Positions 21,384 to 29,627 of a DNA stretch of 64,000 nt are shown here, piece by piece. Within the stretch, counting starts at the first letter, position 1; every line of letters starts with the position of its first letter. Source of the stretch: Planctomycetales bacterium (GTDB lineage Bacteria > Planctomycetota > Planctomycetia > Planctomycetales > Planctomycetaceae); contig JANQPT010000012.1 in NCBI GenBank assembly GCA_028285345.1, forward strand, positions 62,001 through 126,000, written 5' to 3'. Both the position numbers and the translations under genes were made by a program. The notes below the pieces were generated by a model, which made no database searches, was not told the DNA's origin, and saw nothing but the letters and a program-made list of their open reading frames with translations.

Positions 21384-22205
21384 ATGACGAATTCAAGCAC
21401 AACCGCCGCCGATTCCATTTGGCAGACCATCCGCGAGGAGATTTCGCGAGAAGCCGCCCGCGAGCCGATCCTGGCCAGCTTCCTGCACGCCACGATCCTC
21501 AAACACAACTCACTAGAGGACGCGCTCAGCTTCCACCTCGCGGCAAAACTCGCCGACGCCAGCTTGTCCTCAATGCTGATTCGCGAAGTCATCGAAGAGG
21601 CGTTTACCAGCGACGCGACCATCCAAGCCGCAATTCGCAACGACATCACCGCTGTCCGCGACCGCGACCCCGCGTCGGAGAATTTCTACGTCGCGGTGTT
21701 GTACTTCAAGGGATTCCATGCGCTGCAATCGTACCGCGTGGGGCATTGGCTGTGGCATCACGGACGGCAGGCACTGGCGCTGCACCTGCAGAGCCGCATC
21801 TCGGAGGTGTTCGGCGTCGACATCCACCCGGCAGCGCGAATCGGCAGTGGGATCATGATCGACCACGGGACCGCCGTCGTCATCGGCGAAACGGCGGTCG
21901 TCGAGGACAATGTCTCGATGCTGCACGAAGTCACGCTCGGCGGCACAGGCAAGGAGACCGGCGACCGGCATCCGAAAGTCCGTCACGGTGTGCTGATCGG
22001 CGCCGGGGCCAAGATTCTGGGCAACGTCGAGATTGGCGTCGGCGCGAAGGTCGCCTCTTGCAGCGTCGTCCTCGAGGACGTCCCCCCGCACTGCACCGTC
22101 GCCGGCATCCCCGCCGAAATCGTCGGCCGCCCCGATACGGCCGAACCGGCACTCGATATGGATCACATGCTGAAGCATCATCATGTGGATGGGAGCGGGA
22201 TTTGA
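21384..22205 (+). CDS. cysE: serine O-acetyltransferase
   Basis: A 273-residue enzyme that acetylates serine with acetyl-CoA, the first step of cysteine synthesis. An N-terminal helical domain (residues about 10-145) precedes a left-handed hexapeptide beta-helix (about 145-245) with D-I-H-P-A-A-R-I-G-S-G-I-M-I-D-H and the conserved L-G-G-T-G-K-E-T-G-D-R-H-P loop. The chain ends in G-S-G-I; a C-terminal Ile in a Gly-rich tail is the part that docks into the active site of CysK in the cysteine synthase complex, so complex formation is likely conserved. A GGGGGAG ribosome site precedes the ATG. No cysK is nearby. Confidence 0.95.
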   Translation: MTNSSTTAADSIWQTIREEISREAAREPILASFLHATILKHNSLEDALSFHLAAKLADASLSSMLIREVIEEAFTSDATIQAAIRNDITAVRDRDPASENFYVAVLYFKGFHALQSYRVGHWLWHHGRQALALHLQSRISEVFGVDIHPAARIGSGIMIDHGTAVVIGETAVVEDNVSMLHEVTLGGTGKETGDRHPKVRHGVLIGAGAKILGNVEIGVGAKVASCSVVLEDVPPHCTVAGIPAEIVGRPDTAEPALDMDHMLKHHHVDGSGI

Positions 22206-22511
22206 CCTGGTCGCAGATGTCATCGGCCAACCAACCGTGCAGCGATCGGGGGCTGCCACTACAACAAGCCTTGCCGACTGACGCTCCAGCGGCTGTGAAT
22301 TCCGAAGCGAGTTGATGGTCTGAGTCGCCGCTGAAGTCTGTCCGACTGCGGTCAGTTTGAAATATCGCGAACTGACGTCGGAGTGATTGACCGCAGACGA
22401 GAATAGGAAGTGCGGAACTGCCACCGGTGTCCCTTGCCTCCGTGACTTCCTCGGCTGGGTCGACGGAAACAGGTCGTCAAGTGTGCATTCCGATCATTCC
22501 CCCAATCTATG
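22206..22511. other. non-coding gap after cysE
   Basis: About 300 nt between the convergent cysE and PEP-CTERM genes. I see no gene, clear terminator or repeat here. Confidence 0.5.
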
Positions 22512-23372
22512 TCATTTCGCAGATTCGAAGCGCTGAGTTGTTTCGCGAGGTATTTCGAAGAGCCCCCTGCGTCTTCCGTATCGCAGCATGCCGAGCGAGA
22601 TCACTCCGATGACTAAGAGAACCCCCGAAGACGGTTCAGGGATCGGCGCGGGTGCCGGGGCGAATGCAAGAGCCTGCACGTTCGTGAAGCCCCCGCCGAA
22701 CGGCCCGACGCTGGTCGCCTCTCCCGTCAAGGGATTGATCGCAACGAGTTCATCGGCATCCCCGGCATTTGCACCGTAAAGTGTGTTTGTATTGGGGTCA
22801 AAAGTTAGTCCAATCACGGTCTCGAACGCGCCGCCCAGCGATCCAACGGTGGTTACTGCACCGGTGGATGTGTCGATCGTCACGAGTTCGTCGCGAGGAG
22901 TGTCCACTCCATAGAGAGTGCTCGTATTGGGGTCGAAAGCCAGTGAATTGATGCCGATGAACGATGCATCGAACGGCCCAACTTCCGTGGCCGCCCCCGT
23001 TGAAGTATCGATCGTGACGAGCACATCAAGAACACCTTCTGCTCCATAAAGCGTATTCGTGTTGGAGTCGAAAGCGAGAGCTCTCATGAAGTTGAACATC
23101 CCGCCGAACGACCCGACTGTTGTTGCCGCCCCCGTCGACGTGTTGATTGTCACGAGGATGTCATTGTTTTCCCCGTAGAGCGTATTCGTGTTTGGGTCGA
23201 AGGCAAGTCCCGACAAGCCCCCTAAGCTCGGCCCGACACTAGTGGCGCTCCCTGTCAGAGGATCCACCGTGGCAAGTTGATCGATTTCAACGTCCGAACC
23301 GTAGAGAATCCCGGCTTGTGCCGGCGTTGCACACACACACAGCGCCAACAATACCAGCAGAAATCGAACCAT
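22512..23372 (-). CDS. PEP-CTERM protein with five tandem propeller-like repeats
   Basis: A 286-residue secreted protein. The ATG at 23372 has GGGAGG 8 nt upstream and opens on a signal peptide (M-V-R-F-L-L-V-L-L, cleavage after A-Q-A). The mature protein is built from five repeats of about 45 residues, each carrying L-A-F-D-P-N-T-N-T-L-Y-G and then L-V-T-I-D-T-S-T-G-A; this is a beta-propeller type repeat like DUF4394 or YVTN/PQQ-like folds. The C-terminus has the sorting module: P-E-P-S-S-G, a hydrophobic helix, and R-Y-G-R-R-R, followed by a longer tail than usual (about 20 residues). Probably exosortase-sorted to the surface. Its 5' leader is highly structured. Confidence 0.85.
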   Translation of the reverse strand: MVRFLLVLLALCVCATPAQAGILYGSDVEIDQLATVDPLTGSATSVGPSLGGLSGLAFDPNTNTLYGENNDILVTINTSTGAATTVGSFGGMFNFMRALAFDSNTNTLYGAEGVLDVLVTIDTSTGAATEVGPFDASFIGINSLAFDPNTSTLYGVDTPRDELVTIDTSTGAVTTVGSLGGAFETVIGLTFDPNTNTLYGANAGDADELVAINPLTGEATSVGPFGGGFTNVQALAFAPAPAPIPEPSSGVLLVIGVISLGMLRYGRRRGLFEIPRETTQRFESAK

Positions 23373-23415
23373 TTCAGTTTCCTCCCTCGGAGCAGAGTCT
23401 GCGCGGAATATCAAT

Positions 23416-23499
23416 AAAAAAGGCCCACGAGCCACAAGGACTCGCAGGCCTGTCATGAGCAGGTGCACCTACTGGTGCCGGTTTCCCGAAGCAAACGGG
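23416..23499 (-). promoter_or_regulatory. structured leader with terminator upstream of the PEP-CTERM gene
   Basis: Read on the minus strand there are four hairpins in a row: cccg/cggg (23499-23485), gcacc/ggtgc (23478-23465), cctg/cagg (23463-23449), and a 10-bp stem at 23450-23422 (two G-U type mismatches) followed by six T residues, i.e. an intrinsic terminator. It ends about 44 nt before the ATG at 23372. Either it terminates the DUF4274 operon, or it is an attenuator or riboswitch-like leader of the PEP-CTERM gene. It matches no riboswitch consensus I could recall. Confidence 0.5.
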
Positions 23500-23595
23500 A
23501 GATCAATTCCTCAGCAGTCGCGCTGAAGAAACGTAAGCTCTATCGTGGAGCAGACAACTGCAAATTACGTGATTGCGATTGGATTGTCAATCGAA

Positions 23596-23637
23596 GACCA
23601 TATGCTCAAACACCGCCATGCGCATGGGAGCGGGATT
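23596..23637 (+). pseudogene. possible decayed 3' end of a second cysE
   Basis: In one frame this stretch reads D-H-M-L-K-H-R-H-A-H-G-S-G-I, very close to the last residues of the intact CysE (D-H-M-L-K-H-H-H-V-D-G-S-G-I) but with different codons. There is no stop after the Ile and no recognisable CysE sequence further upstream. It could be a remnant of an old duplicate or chance similarity. Confidence 0.3.
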
Positions 23638-23671
23638 CAATACGCTCAGATTCGCTCACCGCACTTCCCCT

Positions 23672-24304
23672 TCATCTCCGTTTCCGACTCCTGCCCACGA
23701 TCGGTTCGCGCATGATCGCCGGCATTTTGTGAACGGCCGATTCGGCAAGATCGTCTTTGATGTAGGGCGTTGGGTCAAATGGGAATCGTTTCGTCGCAAA
23801 GTCATCACGTTTGAATCGCCGTTCAATCGCCCGCAACATTTGTAACGTTTCACGCTGATCGATGTAGGCGCATTCACTAAGCGTGCGATATTCTTGGTAA
23901 GAGTAAGGGTCGCCGAGCCAGTACAGGTGCAGAGCGGTGCCCGCATCACAATGCACATGCATGACGACCTTGAGCAGCGCGGAAAGTCCTCCATCCCAAT
24001 TCCAGTCACATGTGAAACAGTGCAATTCAAGAGGGTCCGTCGCCTCTTTGAGGAACTTGTCTCGCAATTTGTCCCATCTCCGAGACTCTCGCTCAAATTC
24101 TGTTTCGTCTTCGTCATCTGAATTGTCAAAGCGATCTACCCATGTATCGCGTCCGATGTCGGCGAAGAATTGGCGTCGTTTGCGGGGAAGTTTGTCGCAG
24201 AGATTGTACGAGATCCTCTCAACTGCATATTGCTGCTTCTCACGTTTGAGAAATTCGCAAGAAGCGAGTTCCGCTTTGGTTTTCTTGCGAGCTTTTTTGG
24301 CCAT
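23672..24304 (-). CDS. DUF4274-type protein, copy 2
   Basis: A 210-residue, highly charged cytoplasmic protein with no signal peptide. The central part (about residues 90-135) has the DUF4274 pattern: D-P-L-E-L-H-C-F-x-C-x-W-N-W-D-G-G, then H-C-D-A-G-T-A-L and Y-W-L. The N-terminus is Lys-rich (M-A-K-K-A-R-K-K-T-K) and the C-terminus ends in R-S-R-K-R-R. It is a close paralogue of the gene 43 nt upstream; the two are aligned over their whole length with conserved R-Y-x-x-W-D-K-L-R-D-K-F-like and K-R-F-P-F-D-P-T-P segments. The family has no established function; members often occur as small accessory or immunity-like genes. Transcribed together with copy 1. Confidence 0.75.
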   Translation of the reverse strand: MAKKARKKTKAELASCEFLKREKQQYAVERISYNLCDKLPRKRRQFFADIGRDTWVDRFDNSDDEDETEFERESRRWDKLRDKFLKEATDPLELHCFTCDWNWDGGLSALLKVVMHVHCDAGTALHLYWLGDPYSYQEYRTLSECAYIDQRETLQMLRAIERRFKRDDFATKRFPFDPTPYIKDDLAESAVHKMPAIMREPIVGRSRKRR

Positions 24305-24347
24305 GAGTCACCTTTCGTTGCATATGTGTCAGCCCTGTAACGCCACG

Positions 24348-25019
24348 CTAGGCTGTTTCAGCCGGTTGTCGGGTCCGCTTTGATGTGCGTCCCGCGACGA
24401 TCGGTTCGCGCATGATCGCCGGCATTTTGTGAACGGCCGATTCGGCCAGATCGTCTCTGATCCAGGGTGTGGGGTCGAAGGGGAAACGTTTGGTAGCAAA
24501 GTCGTCGCGTTTGAATCGCCGCTCGATTGTCCACAGAATCTGCAATACTTCGCGCTCATTGTCGTATGAGCAATCACCAAGCGTGCGATATTCTTGGTAC
24601 CAGTAAGGGTTGCTGAGCCAGTAAAGCCGAAGAGCGGTGCCCGCATCACAATACACATGCTTGGCGACCCTGAGCATCTGGGAAGATCCTCCATCCCAAT
24701 TCCAGTAACATGCGAAGCAGTGCAATTCAAGAGGATCGGTCGTCTCTTTGAGGAACTTGTCTCGCAATTTGTCCCATCTCCGGCTCTCCCGCTCAAATTT
24801 GACTTCGCCTTCGTCATCTGAACCGTCCCAGCGATCGACCCACGTATCGTTTCCGACGTCGGTGATGAATTGGCGTCGTTTCTGGGAAAGTCTGTCGCAA
24901 AGATTGTACGACATCCTCGCAACGGTTTGTTGCCGCTCTGAACGATCAAGAAATTCAGGGGATTCGAGCTCCGCCTTGGTTTTCTTGCGGACCGCTTTCG
25001 CTTTCTTGCGTTTGGCCAT
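24348..25019 (-). CDS. DUF4274-type protein, copy 1
   Basis: A 223-residue paralogue of the next gene downstream, with the same DUF4274 core (D-P-L-E-L-H-C-F-A-C-Y-W-N-W-D-G-G, then Y-C-D-A-G-T-A-L-R-L-Y-W-L) and a longer Lys/Arg-rich start (M-A-K-R-K-K-A-K-A-V-R-K-K). Identity is high over most of the length, with changes concentrated at the two ends and at surface-type residues, so the duplication is old enough to have diverged but both copies are intact. No transmembrane segment or known catalytic motif. Function unknown. Confidence 0.75.
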   Translation of the reverse strand: MAKRKKAKAVRKKTKAELESPEFLDRSERQQTVARMSYNLCDRLSQKRRQFITDVGNDTWVDRWDGSDDEGEVKFERESRRWDKLRDKFLKETTDPLELHCFACYWNWDGGSSQMLRVAKHVYCDAGTALRLYWLSNPYWYQEYRTLGDCSYDNEREVLQILWTIERRFKRDDFATKRFPFDPTPWIRDDLAESAVHKMPAIMREPIVAGRTSKRTRQPAETA

Positions 25020-25142
25020 GAGTCGCCTTTGGCTTCTTGTATGTCAGCGCTATCTGCACAAGTGAAACCGTAACACGTCGTACTTTGCGTGTCACGGTCA
25101 TTGGTTGCCATTACCGTACCCAACAACAGTCTGAACGCGGGA

Positions 25143-25241
25143 GGCGTCAGACTCCGAGTCGACGACTGTCAGGTTGATGAAGTCCGTTCGGGAGCGAACG
25201 GTGCATCCCGGACTGGCGTGAACGTGGCCGAAACAGTGGAA
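25143..25241 (-). pseudogene. metallophosphoesterase C-terminal fragment, copy A
   Basis: Read on the minus strand it encodes F-H-C-F-G-H-V-H-A-S-P-G followed by T-D-F-I-N-L-T-V-V-D, the metal-binding G-H-x-H and F-I-N strand at the end of calcineurin-like phosphoesterases. The rest of the enzyme is missing. A homologous 99-bp segment in the same orientation is at 26577-26675, on the other side of the esterase gene. Confidence 0.6.
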
Positions 25242-25284
25242 GCCAAGGCGGCTACACGGGAAGTGGCTGATCGAGAGCGCGATA

Positions 25285-26448
25285 TCATCGCGGGGCGGGA
25301 GCCCGTGACTGTGCGAACAGCCATTCAATCAGTTTCGGGTCGCGGTAAGCGAGATCCCAACAATAGTGATCGACGCCTGGGTACTCCGTGTACTTCGGCT
25401 CGCCGCCGGCATTTCTGAGCGCTTTGACGACCTTTCGTGAAACGTCGACCGAAATCACCGTGTCCGCATCGCCGTGAAATATCCACAGAGGGAACTTCGC
25501 GAACATTCGACCTTGTTCCGCAATCGATCGATCCATGAGCCAATCTCCAGCGCAGACCGGTACTGCGGCAGCAAACCGCCGGGGCCGTTCGTGCATCGAC
25601 ATCCATGTACAAGCGCCGCCGAACGAAAGGCCCGTGACATACTCGCGGCTCTTGTCGATCGAAAACTCCTTCTCCAGGCTGTCGAGAATTTCGTGAACGG
25701 TCCGAATTCGAAGTTGCATGACTTCCTTTGCCGCTTTCAGGCTCTTGCTGCTTTTCGATTCCTTGCCCGGAATTTGCGGCGCAACAATGAAGCATGGATT
25801 CTTTGCCTGCATTTCCGGCCGGATCCATTCTCGAACGCAGGCGCTTTGAAGTTGGCGCCGGTTGTCACTGCCGGCTCCACTGCCACCATGATGAAAGAGT
25901 ACAACCGGATACTTCTTCCGCGCGTCGTATTCTTGGGGAACAAATAGGCGATACAGCATCGTGTCCCCCTCTGAACTCTCGAATTTCCGCGCTTCGAACT
26001 TCTCGGTAACGGATGCCGCGGCAATAATCGACTTCGCCTGGGCGGGGGTCAGTGGAGCGCCTGTGACGACCGCTATATGGCCCCCAACGCTGAATTTCCC
26101 GTCAATCTTTTTGTCGGTGAGTTTTCCCTCGAACTGGACTTCATAGTCGTCTTTTTCGCCGTAGGAGAATCTGAAACTCACTGCGTTTCCGCTTACGGTG
26201 AGATTCCGCAATCTCGCCGTCCAGCCTTGTTGGACGTCCCTGATTGTGCCAGTGCGATCGGACTTCACGTTGACAATGTGGCGCCCGTTCGACTTTTGGC
26301 CACCCTTTCCCCAGATTGACGTCAGTTCCCAGGCGCCAACAACGGGGTTCGTCTTTTCGTCGGCAGGCTCAGAAAATGCGGCTTGTGGAACAATCATCCA
26401 CAGCGTGACGGCAACGCAGCCAAACCTGAATCCAAATCTTGCGTGCAT
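25285..26448 (-). CDS. secreted alpha/beta-hydrolase (esterase/PHB-depolymerase-like)
   Basis: A 387-residue secreted protein. The ATG at 26448 opens on a signal peptide (M-H-A-R-F-G-F-R-F, hydrophobic core, A-F-S-E cleavage region); a longer in-frame start at 26484 is possible. An N-terminal beta-rich domain of about 120 residues, probably lipocalin-like or a carbohydrate-binding type fold, precedes an alpha/beta-hydrolase domain with F-H-H-G-G-S-G (oxyanion region), nucleophile Ser in G-L-S-F-G-G, Asp in H-G-D-A-D-T-V, and His in G-V-D-H-Y-C-W. This set is typical of prolyl-oligopeptidase-like or feruloyl-esterase-like carbohydrate esterases. The gene lies between two fragments of a metallophosphoesterase. 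Confidence 0.85.
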   Translation of the reverse strand: MHARFGFRFGCVAVTLWMIVPQAAFSEPADEKTNPVVGAWELTSIWGKGGQKSNGRHIVNVKSDRTGTIRDVQQGWTARLRNLTVSGNAVSFRFSYGEKDDYEVQFEGKLTDKKIDGKFSVGGHIAVVTGAPLTPAQAKSIIAAASVTEKFEARKFESSEGDTMLYRLFVPQEYDARKKYPVVLFHHGGSGAGSDNRRQLQSACVREWIRPEMQAKNPCFIVAPQIPGKESKSSKSLKAAKEVMQLRIRTVHEILDSLEKEFSIDKSREYVTGLSFGGACTWMSMHERPRRFAAAVPVCAGDWLMDRSIAEQGRMFAKFPLWIFHGDADTVISVDVSRKVVKALRNAGGEPKYTEYPGVDHYCWDLAYRDPKLIEWLFAQSRAPAPR

Positions 26449-26576
26449 TCTCTTTACTCTCGTCGTTACGATTGCCGATCCCAAGCACTCCGAATCGACC
26501 GGGAATCAAACCGCCACCAGACGAGTCCGAATTCCTAGAAGTTGATAGTGAGCCAAACTACAGTAGGACGATGACG

Positions 26577-26790
26577 GGCGTCAAACTCCAAGTTGATCAC
26601 CGTCGCGTTGATAAACTCCGTGCCGGGGCGAACGGCGCGTCCCGGACTGGTGTGAACGTGGCCGAAGCAGTGGAATTGGGGGGCGGATACGGTCCAATGT
26701 GGACCGCAGCGAACTGCACCTCAAACGCCGCCCGCTGCGCGACTCGTCGAGAATGCTATACGGCGGCGTGTGCGTCATCGACACATCCAC
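26577..26790 (-). pseudogene. metallophosphoesterase remnant with frameshift, copy B
   Basis: On the minus strand, one frame from 26790 reads D-V-S-M-T-H-T-P-P-Y-S-I-L-D-E, the H-x-P-P-Y metal-binding segment of calcineurin-like phosphoesterases. Another frame then reads Q-F-H-C-F-G-H-V-H-T-S-P-G and T-E-F-I-N-A-T-V, the end of the same enzyme. The two parts are out of frame, and the N-terminal half with the D-x-H and G-N-H motifs is absent. Positions 26577-26675 are roughly 80% identical to copy A at 25143-25241. Confidence 0.65.
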
Positions 26791-26966
26791 ACCGTTCGGG
26801 ATGTGTGCCCACTTTTCTCAGGCTCGTTAACTTGCTACACTACCGTTGGTTACGTGCTTCAAGCCCCCAAATTACTCGTTCCACAAACAGCCGTGCGGCT
26901 CGATGCGGCTTATGATTGGGGAGCGGTTTCAGCTTTCGGAAATTGGACGGACTGACGAGTTAACCC

Positions 26967-26998
26967 AGAACGCCGAGAGCGAAAACTCTCGGCGTTCT
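26967..26998. terminator. 13-bp perfect hairpin
   Basis: Arms agaacgccgagag (26967-26979) and ctctcggcgttct (26986-26998) with loop cgaaaa. There is no T tract after it on either strand. It may be a transcript end or a stable element in the cimA upstream region. The rest of 26791-27244 shows no gene. Confidence 0.5.
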
Positions 26999-27244
26999 CG
27001 TCGTTTGCCAGGCATCGTCTTAAACTGAAGGAGACCCGAGTCCGCCGGAATCAGGCCGACCCCGACGCGACCCGGACTCAAAACTCGAAGTCGACGAACT
27101 GAAATCCGACGCTGGTTGTCACATAATACATAGAGAGGCCGCCGACAACGCCGAGCAAATCCGGCGGTGCGGACGAGAGGCGGGCGCAAGTCCGCTTCCT
27201 GCCCAATGATTCCTGTTGAACTCAGACGATGAGGCCGACCGCCC

Positions 27245-28846
27245 ATGTCCCGCATACAGCTTTATGACACCACCCTCCGCGACGGTAGCCAGGGGGAAGG
27301 GGTCAACTTCTCACTCCAAGACAAGCTGCTGATCACCCAAAAACTGGACGACTTGGGTTTCGACTTCATCGAAGGCGGCTATCCGCTCTCCAACCCCAAA
27401 GACTTCGAATATTTTCAGCAGGCGGCCAACTTGTCGCTCAAACACGCGCGGGTCTGCGCCTTCGGGATGACACGCCGGCGCGGTGTCACCGCCGCTGAGG
27501 ACGTAGGAATGCGGGCGTTGGTCGATTCCCAGGCGCCGGTGGTGACCATCGTCGGCAAGTCCTGGGACCTGCATGTCGAGGAAGTCCTCCGCGTCGATGA
27601 GCAGGAGAATTTGGACATGATTCGCGATTCGGTGGCGTATATCGTCTCAGAGGGCCGCGAAGTCGTGTACGACGCCGAGCACTTCTTTGACGGTTACTTC
27701 CAAAACCCACAGTTCGCACTGGCGACAATCCGCGCCGCCCAGGAAGCGGGGGCGAGCATTGCCGTGTTGTGCGACACCAACGGCGGCAGTTTGCCGGAAC
27801 GGATCGCCGACACAGTCGAGGTCGCGTGTCGTGAGTTGGAGATCCCGATTGGGATCCATTGCCACAACGACGGCGATTTGGCAACGGCGAATTCGCTCGC
27901 CGCAGTCGCCGCCGGCGCCGTGCAAGTGCAGGGGACGATCAACGGCTTGGGGGAACGTTGCGGCAACGCCGATCTGATCGCCGTCGCCGCGAACCTGGCG
28001 CTGAAGCAGCATTATGAGTTGCTCAGCGAGCACGGTGTGGGCCACCTGACGGAGTTGTCGCGGTATGTCTACGAACTCGCCAATATGAACTTCCGCAACA
28101 ACCAGCCCTTTGTGGGGACCAGTGCATTCGCGCACAAAGGGGGCATGCACGTGCATGCCGTCAATCGCGTCGCGCACAGTTACGAGCACATCGATCCGAA
28201 AGTCGTGGGCAACGCCCGCCGCGTGCTGGTCAGCGAACTGTCGGGCCGCTCCAACATCGTCGCCAAGGCAACCAAGTACAAGTTGGAACACGATTCGGCG
28301 TTGATGTCCCGAATTCTGGACCGCGTGCAGGATCTGGAGAACGAAGGTTATCAGTTCGAGGCGGCCGAGGCGTCATTCGACCTGTTGATTAAGAAAGTCG
28401 CGGGTACCTATAAGCCGGCGTTTGAACGGATTCATTATCGCGTCAATGTCGAAACCGAACAGCGTCACGAACCGGTCACCGAAGCGACGATCAAACTTCG
28501 CGTCAACGGCGACGTGCGTCACGAGGTCGCCGAGGGGGACGGTCCGGTCAATGCACTCGACTCGGCGCTGCGAAAAGCGCTGAACGGCGCCTATCCCGGT
28601 TTGGCGGAAATGCATCTGGTGGACTATAAAGTCCGCGTGATCAACTCCACCGAAGGAACAGCCGCCCGCGTACGCGTCGTGATCGAGAGCCGCGACACCG
28701 AGGAGATGTGGAGCACCATCGGCGTCAGCGAAAACATCATCGAAGCCAGCTGGTTGGCGCTGGTGGACAGTATCGAATACAAATTGCTCAAAGACGCCGG
28801 TGGTTTCGAAGTCGAAGCGATGAGCGCCGCCGCAAACGGCGAATAA
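27245..28846 (+). CDS. cimA: (R)-citramalate synthase / 2-isopropylmalate-synthase-family enzyme
   Basis: A 533-residue enzyme of the alpha-isopropylmalate/homocitrate synthase family, most like citramalate synthase, which condenses pyruvate with acetyl-CoA to start threonine-independent isoleucine synthesis. The start L-Y-D-T-T-L-R-D-G-S-Q-G-E-G-V is the signature of this group. The metal-binding H-C-H-N-D segment and the G-T-I-N-G-L-G-E-R-C-G-N-A loop are present, as is F-A-H-K-G-G-M-H-V-H-A at about residue 295. The C-terminal 150 residues form the regulatory LeuA-type dimer domain, so feedback inhibition by isoleucine is likely. The reaction assignment rests on family resemblance; leuA-type activity cannot be fully excluded. 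Monocistronic in appearance. Confidence 0.92.
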   Translation: MSRIQLYDTTLRDGSQGEGVNFSLQDKLLITQKLDDLGFDFIEGGYPLSNPKDFEYFQQAANLSLKHARVCAFGMTRRRGVTAAEDVGMRALVDSQAPVVTIVGKSWDLHVEEVLRVDEQENLDMIRDSVAYIVSEGREVVYDAEHFFDGYFQNPQFALATIRAAQEAGASIAVLCDTNGGSLPERIADTVEVACRELEIPIGIHCHNDGDLATANSLAAVAAGAVQVQGTINGLGERCGNADLIAVAANLALKQHYELLSEHGVGHLTELSRYVYELANMNFRNNQPFVGTSAFAHKGGMHVHAVNRVAHSYEHIDPKVVGNARRVLVSELSGRSNIVAKATKYKLEHDSALMSRILDRVQDLENEGYQFEAAEASFDLLIKKVAGTYKPAFERIHYRVNVETEQRHEPVTEATIKLRVNGDVRHEVAEGDGPVNALDSALRKALNGAYPGLAEMHLVDYKVRVINSTEGTAARVRVVIESRDTEEMWSTIGVSENIIEASWLALVDSIEYKLLKDAGGFEVEAMSAAANGE

Positions 28847-28885
28847 AAAAGCCCCCAGCCGACGGCACCGCCGTTGTGATGACCC

Positions 28886-28961
28886 GTAGGTCAGGCTCCC
28901 GCCTGACGCGGATTACATTGGACGAACCGAACGTCTCGGCGGCAGGCGGGAGCCTGCCCTA
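28886..28961. repeat. 76-bp palindromic repeat, left copy beside the Uma2-type gene
   Basis: Begins gtaggtcaggctcccgcctg and ends ggcaggcgggagcctgccct plus ac, with a 30-nt centre. The arms pair with each other. A second copy of the same length and orientation is at 29628-29703, so the two bracket the Uma2-type nuclease gene. Confidence 0.85.
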
Positions 28962-28976
28962 CCAATTGGAATTACC

Positions 28977-29621
28977 ATGATCTCACCACTGCTAAACGAA
29001 GTCGTCGCCGAAGGGTCGCCGGAACCGATGTTATTTACGACCGACCAGTACCATCGATTATCTGAAACCGGCGTGCTGATAGAAGGGTCGCCGGTCGAGT
29101 TGATCGAAGGGGTGATTGTGCTCAAAGATCGGCGCGATGGAAAGGATGACACGATGATCTATGGGCCACGGCATGGTTATTCGTTGGCGAAATTGTTTGC
29201 CAGATTGGATGACCATCTAGAATCAGTCAATTTTCACGTTCGCAATCAGAATCCAGTGACCCTGACCGACAAGTCGGAACCCGAACCAGATCTCGCAGTC
29301 GTCAGGGGCGCGATGGAAGATTACGCAGAAAGACATCCTGCGCCGAATGAAATCGTGGCGCTGATCGAAGTAGCCGACAGTTCCCTGCGCTTCGACCGCA
29401 GTACAAAACAACGCATCTACGCAACCGCGAACATTCCCATCTATTGGATTGTCAATCTACCTGACCGGCAGGTCGAAGTTTTCGAGCAACCCGACGCGAC
29501 GCGCGGCGAATATCTCTCAAAATCGCAGATTGACGAGTCCGGAGAAATTCAATTGTCGCTTCCCGGCGAAACATCGATTGTCCGCTCCGTTGCCGATTTC
29601 CTTCCACCGGTCAATTCATAG
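28977..29621 (+). CDS. Uma2-family (DUF820) putative restriction-like endonuclease
   Basis: A 214-residue cytoplasmic protein with the PD-(D/E)xK nuclease core of the Uma2 family: E-L-I-E-G near residue 42, P-E-P-D-L-A-V-V near 103, L-I-E-V-A-D-S-S-L near 127, then D-R-S-T-K-Q-R-I-Y-A and I-P-I-Y-W-I-V-N-L. All putative metal and catalytic acid/Lys positions are present. Uma2 genes are very numerous in cyanobacteria and planctomycetes and spread as small mobile-like cassettes; their real role is unsettled. Here the gene lies between two nearly identical 76-bp palindromic repeats in direct orientation, which suggests that gene and repeats moved together. Confidence 0.88.
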   Translation: MISPLLNEVVAEGSPEPMLFTTDQYHRLSETGVLIEGSPVELIEGVIVLKDRRDGKDDTMIYGPRHGYSLAKLFARLDDHLESVNFHVRNQNPVTLTDKSEPEPDLAVVRGAMEDYAERHPAPNEIVALIEVADSSLRFDRSTKQRIYATANIPIYWIVNLPDRQVEVFEQPDATRGEYLSKSQIDESGEIQLSLPGETSIVRSVADFLPPVNS

Positions 29622-29627
29622 CGTTTC

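Noticed and set aside
21419-22315. 298-residue plus-strand frame overlapping cysE
   Set aside because: Arg-rich alternative frame of cysE without any domain.
27000-27244. Leader riboswitch or T-box ahead of cimA
   Set aside because: No T-box core, leader peptide with Ile/Leu/Val codons or terminator with T tract close to the start was found.
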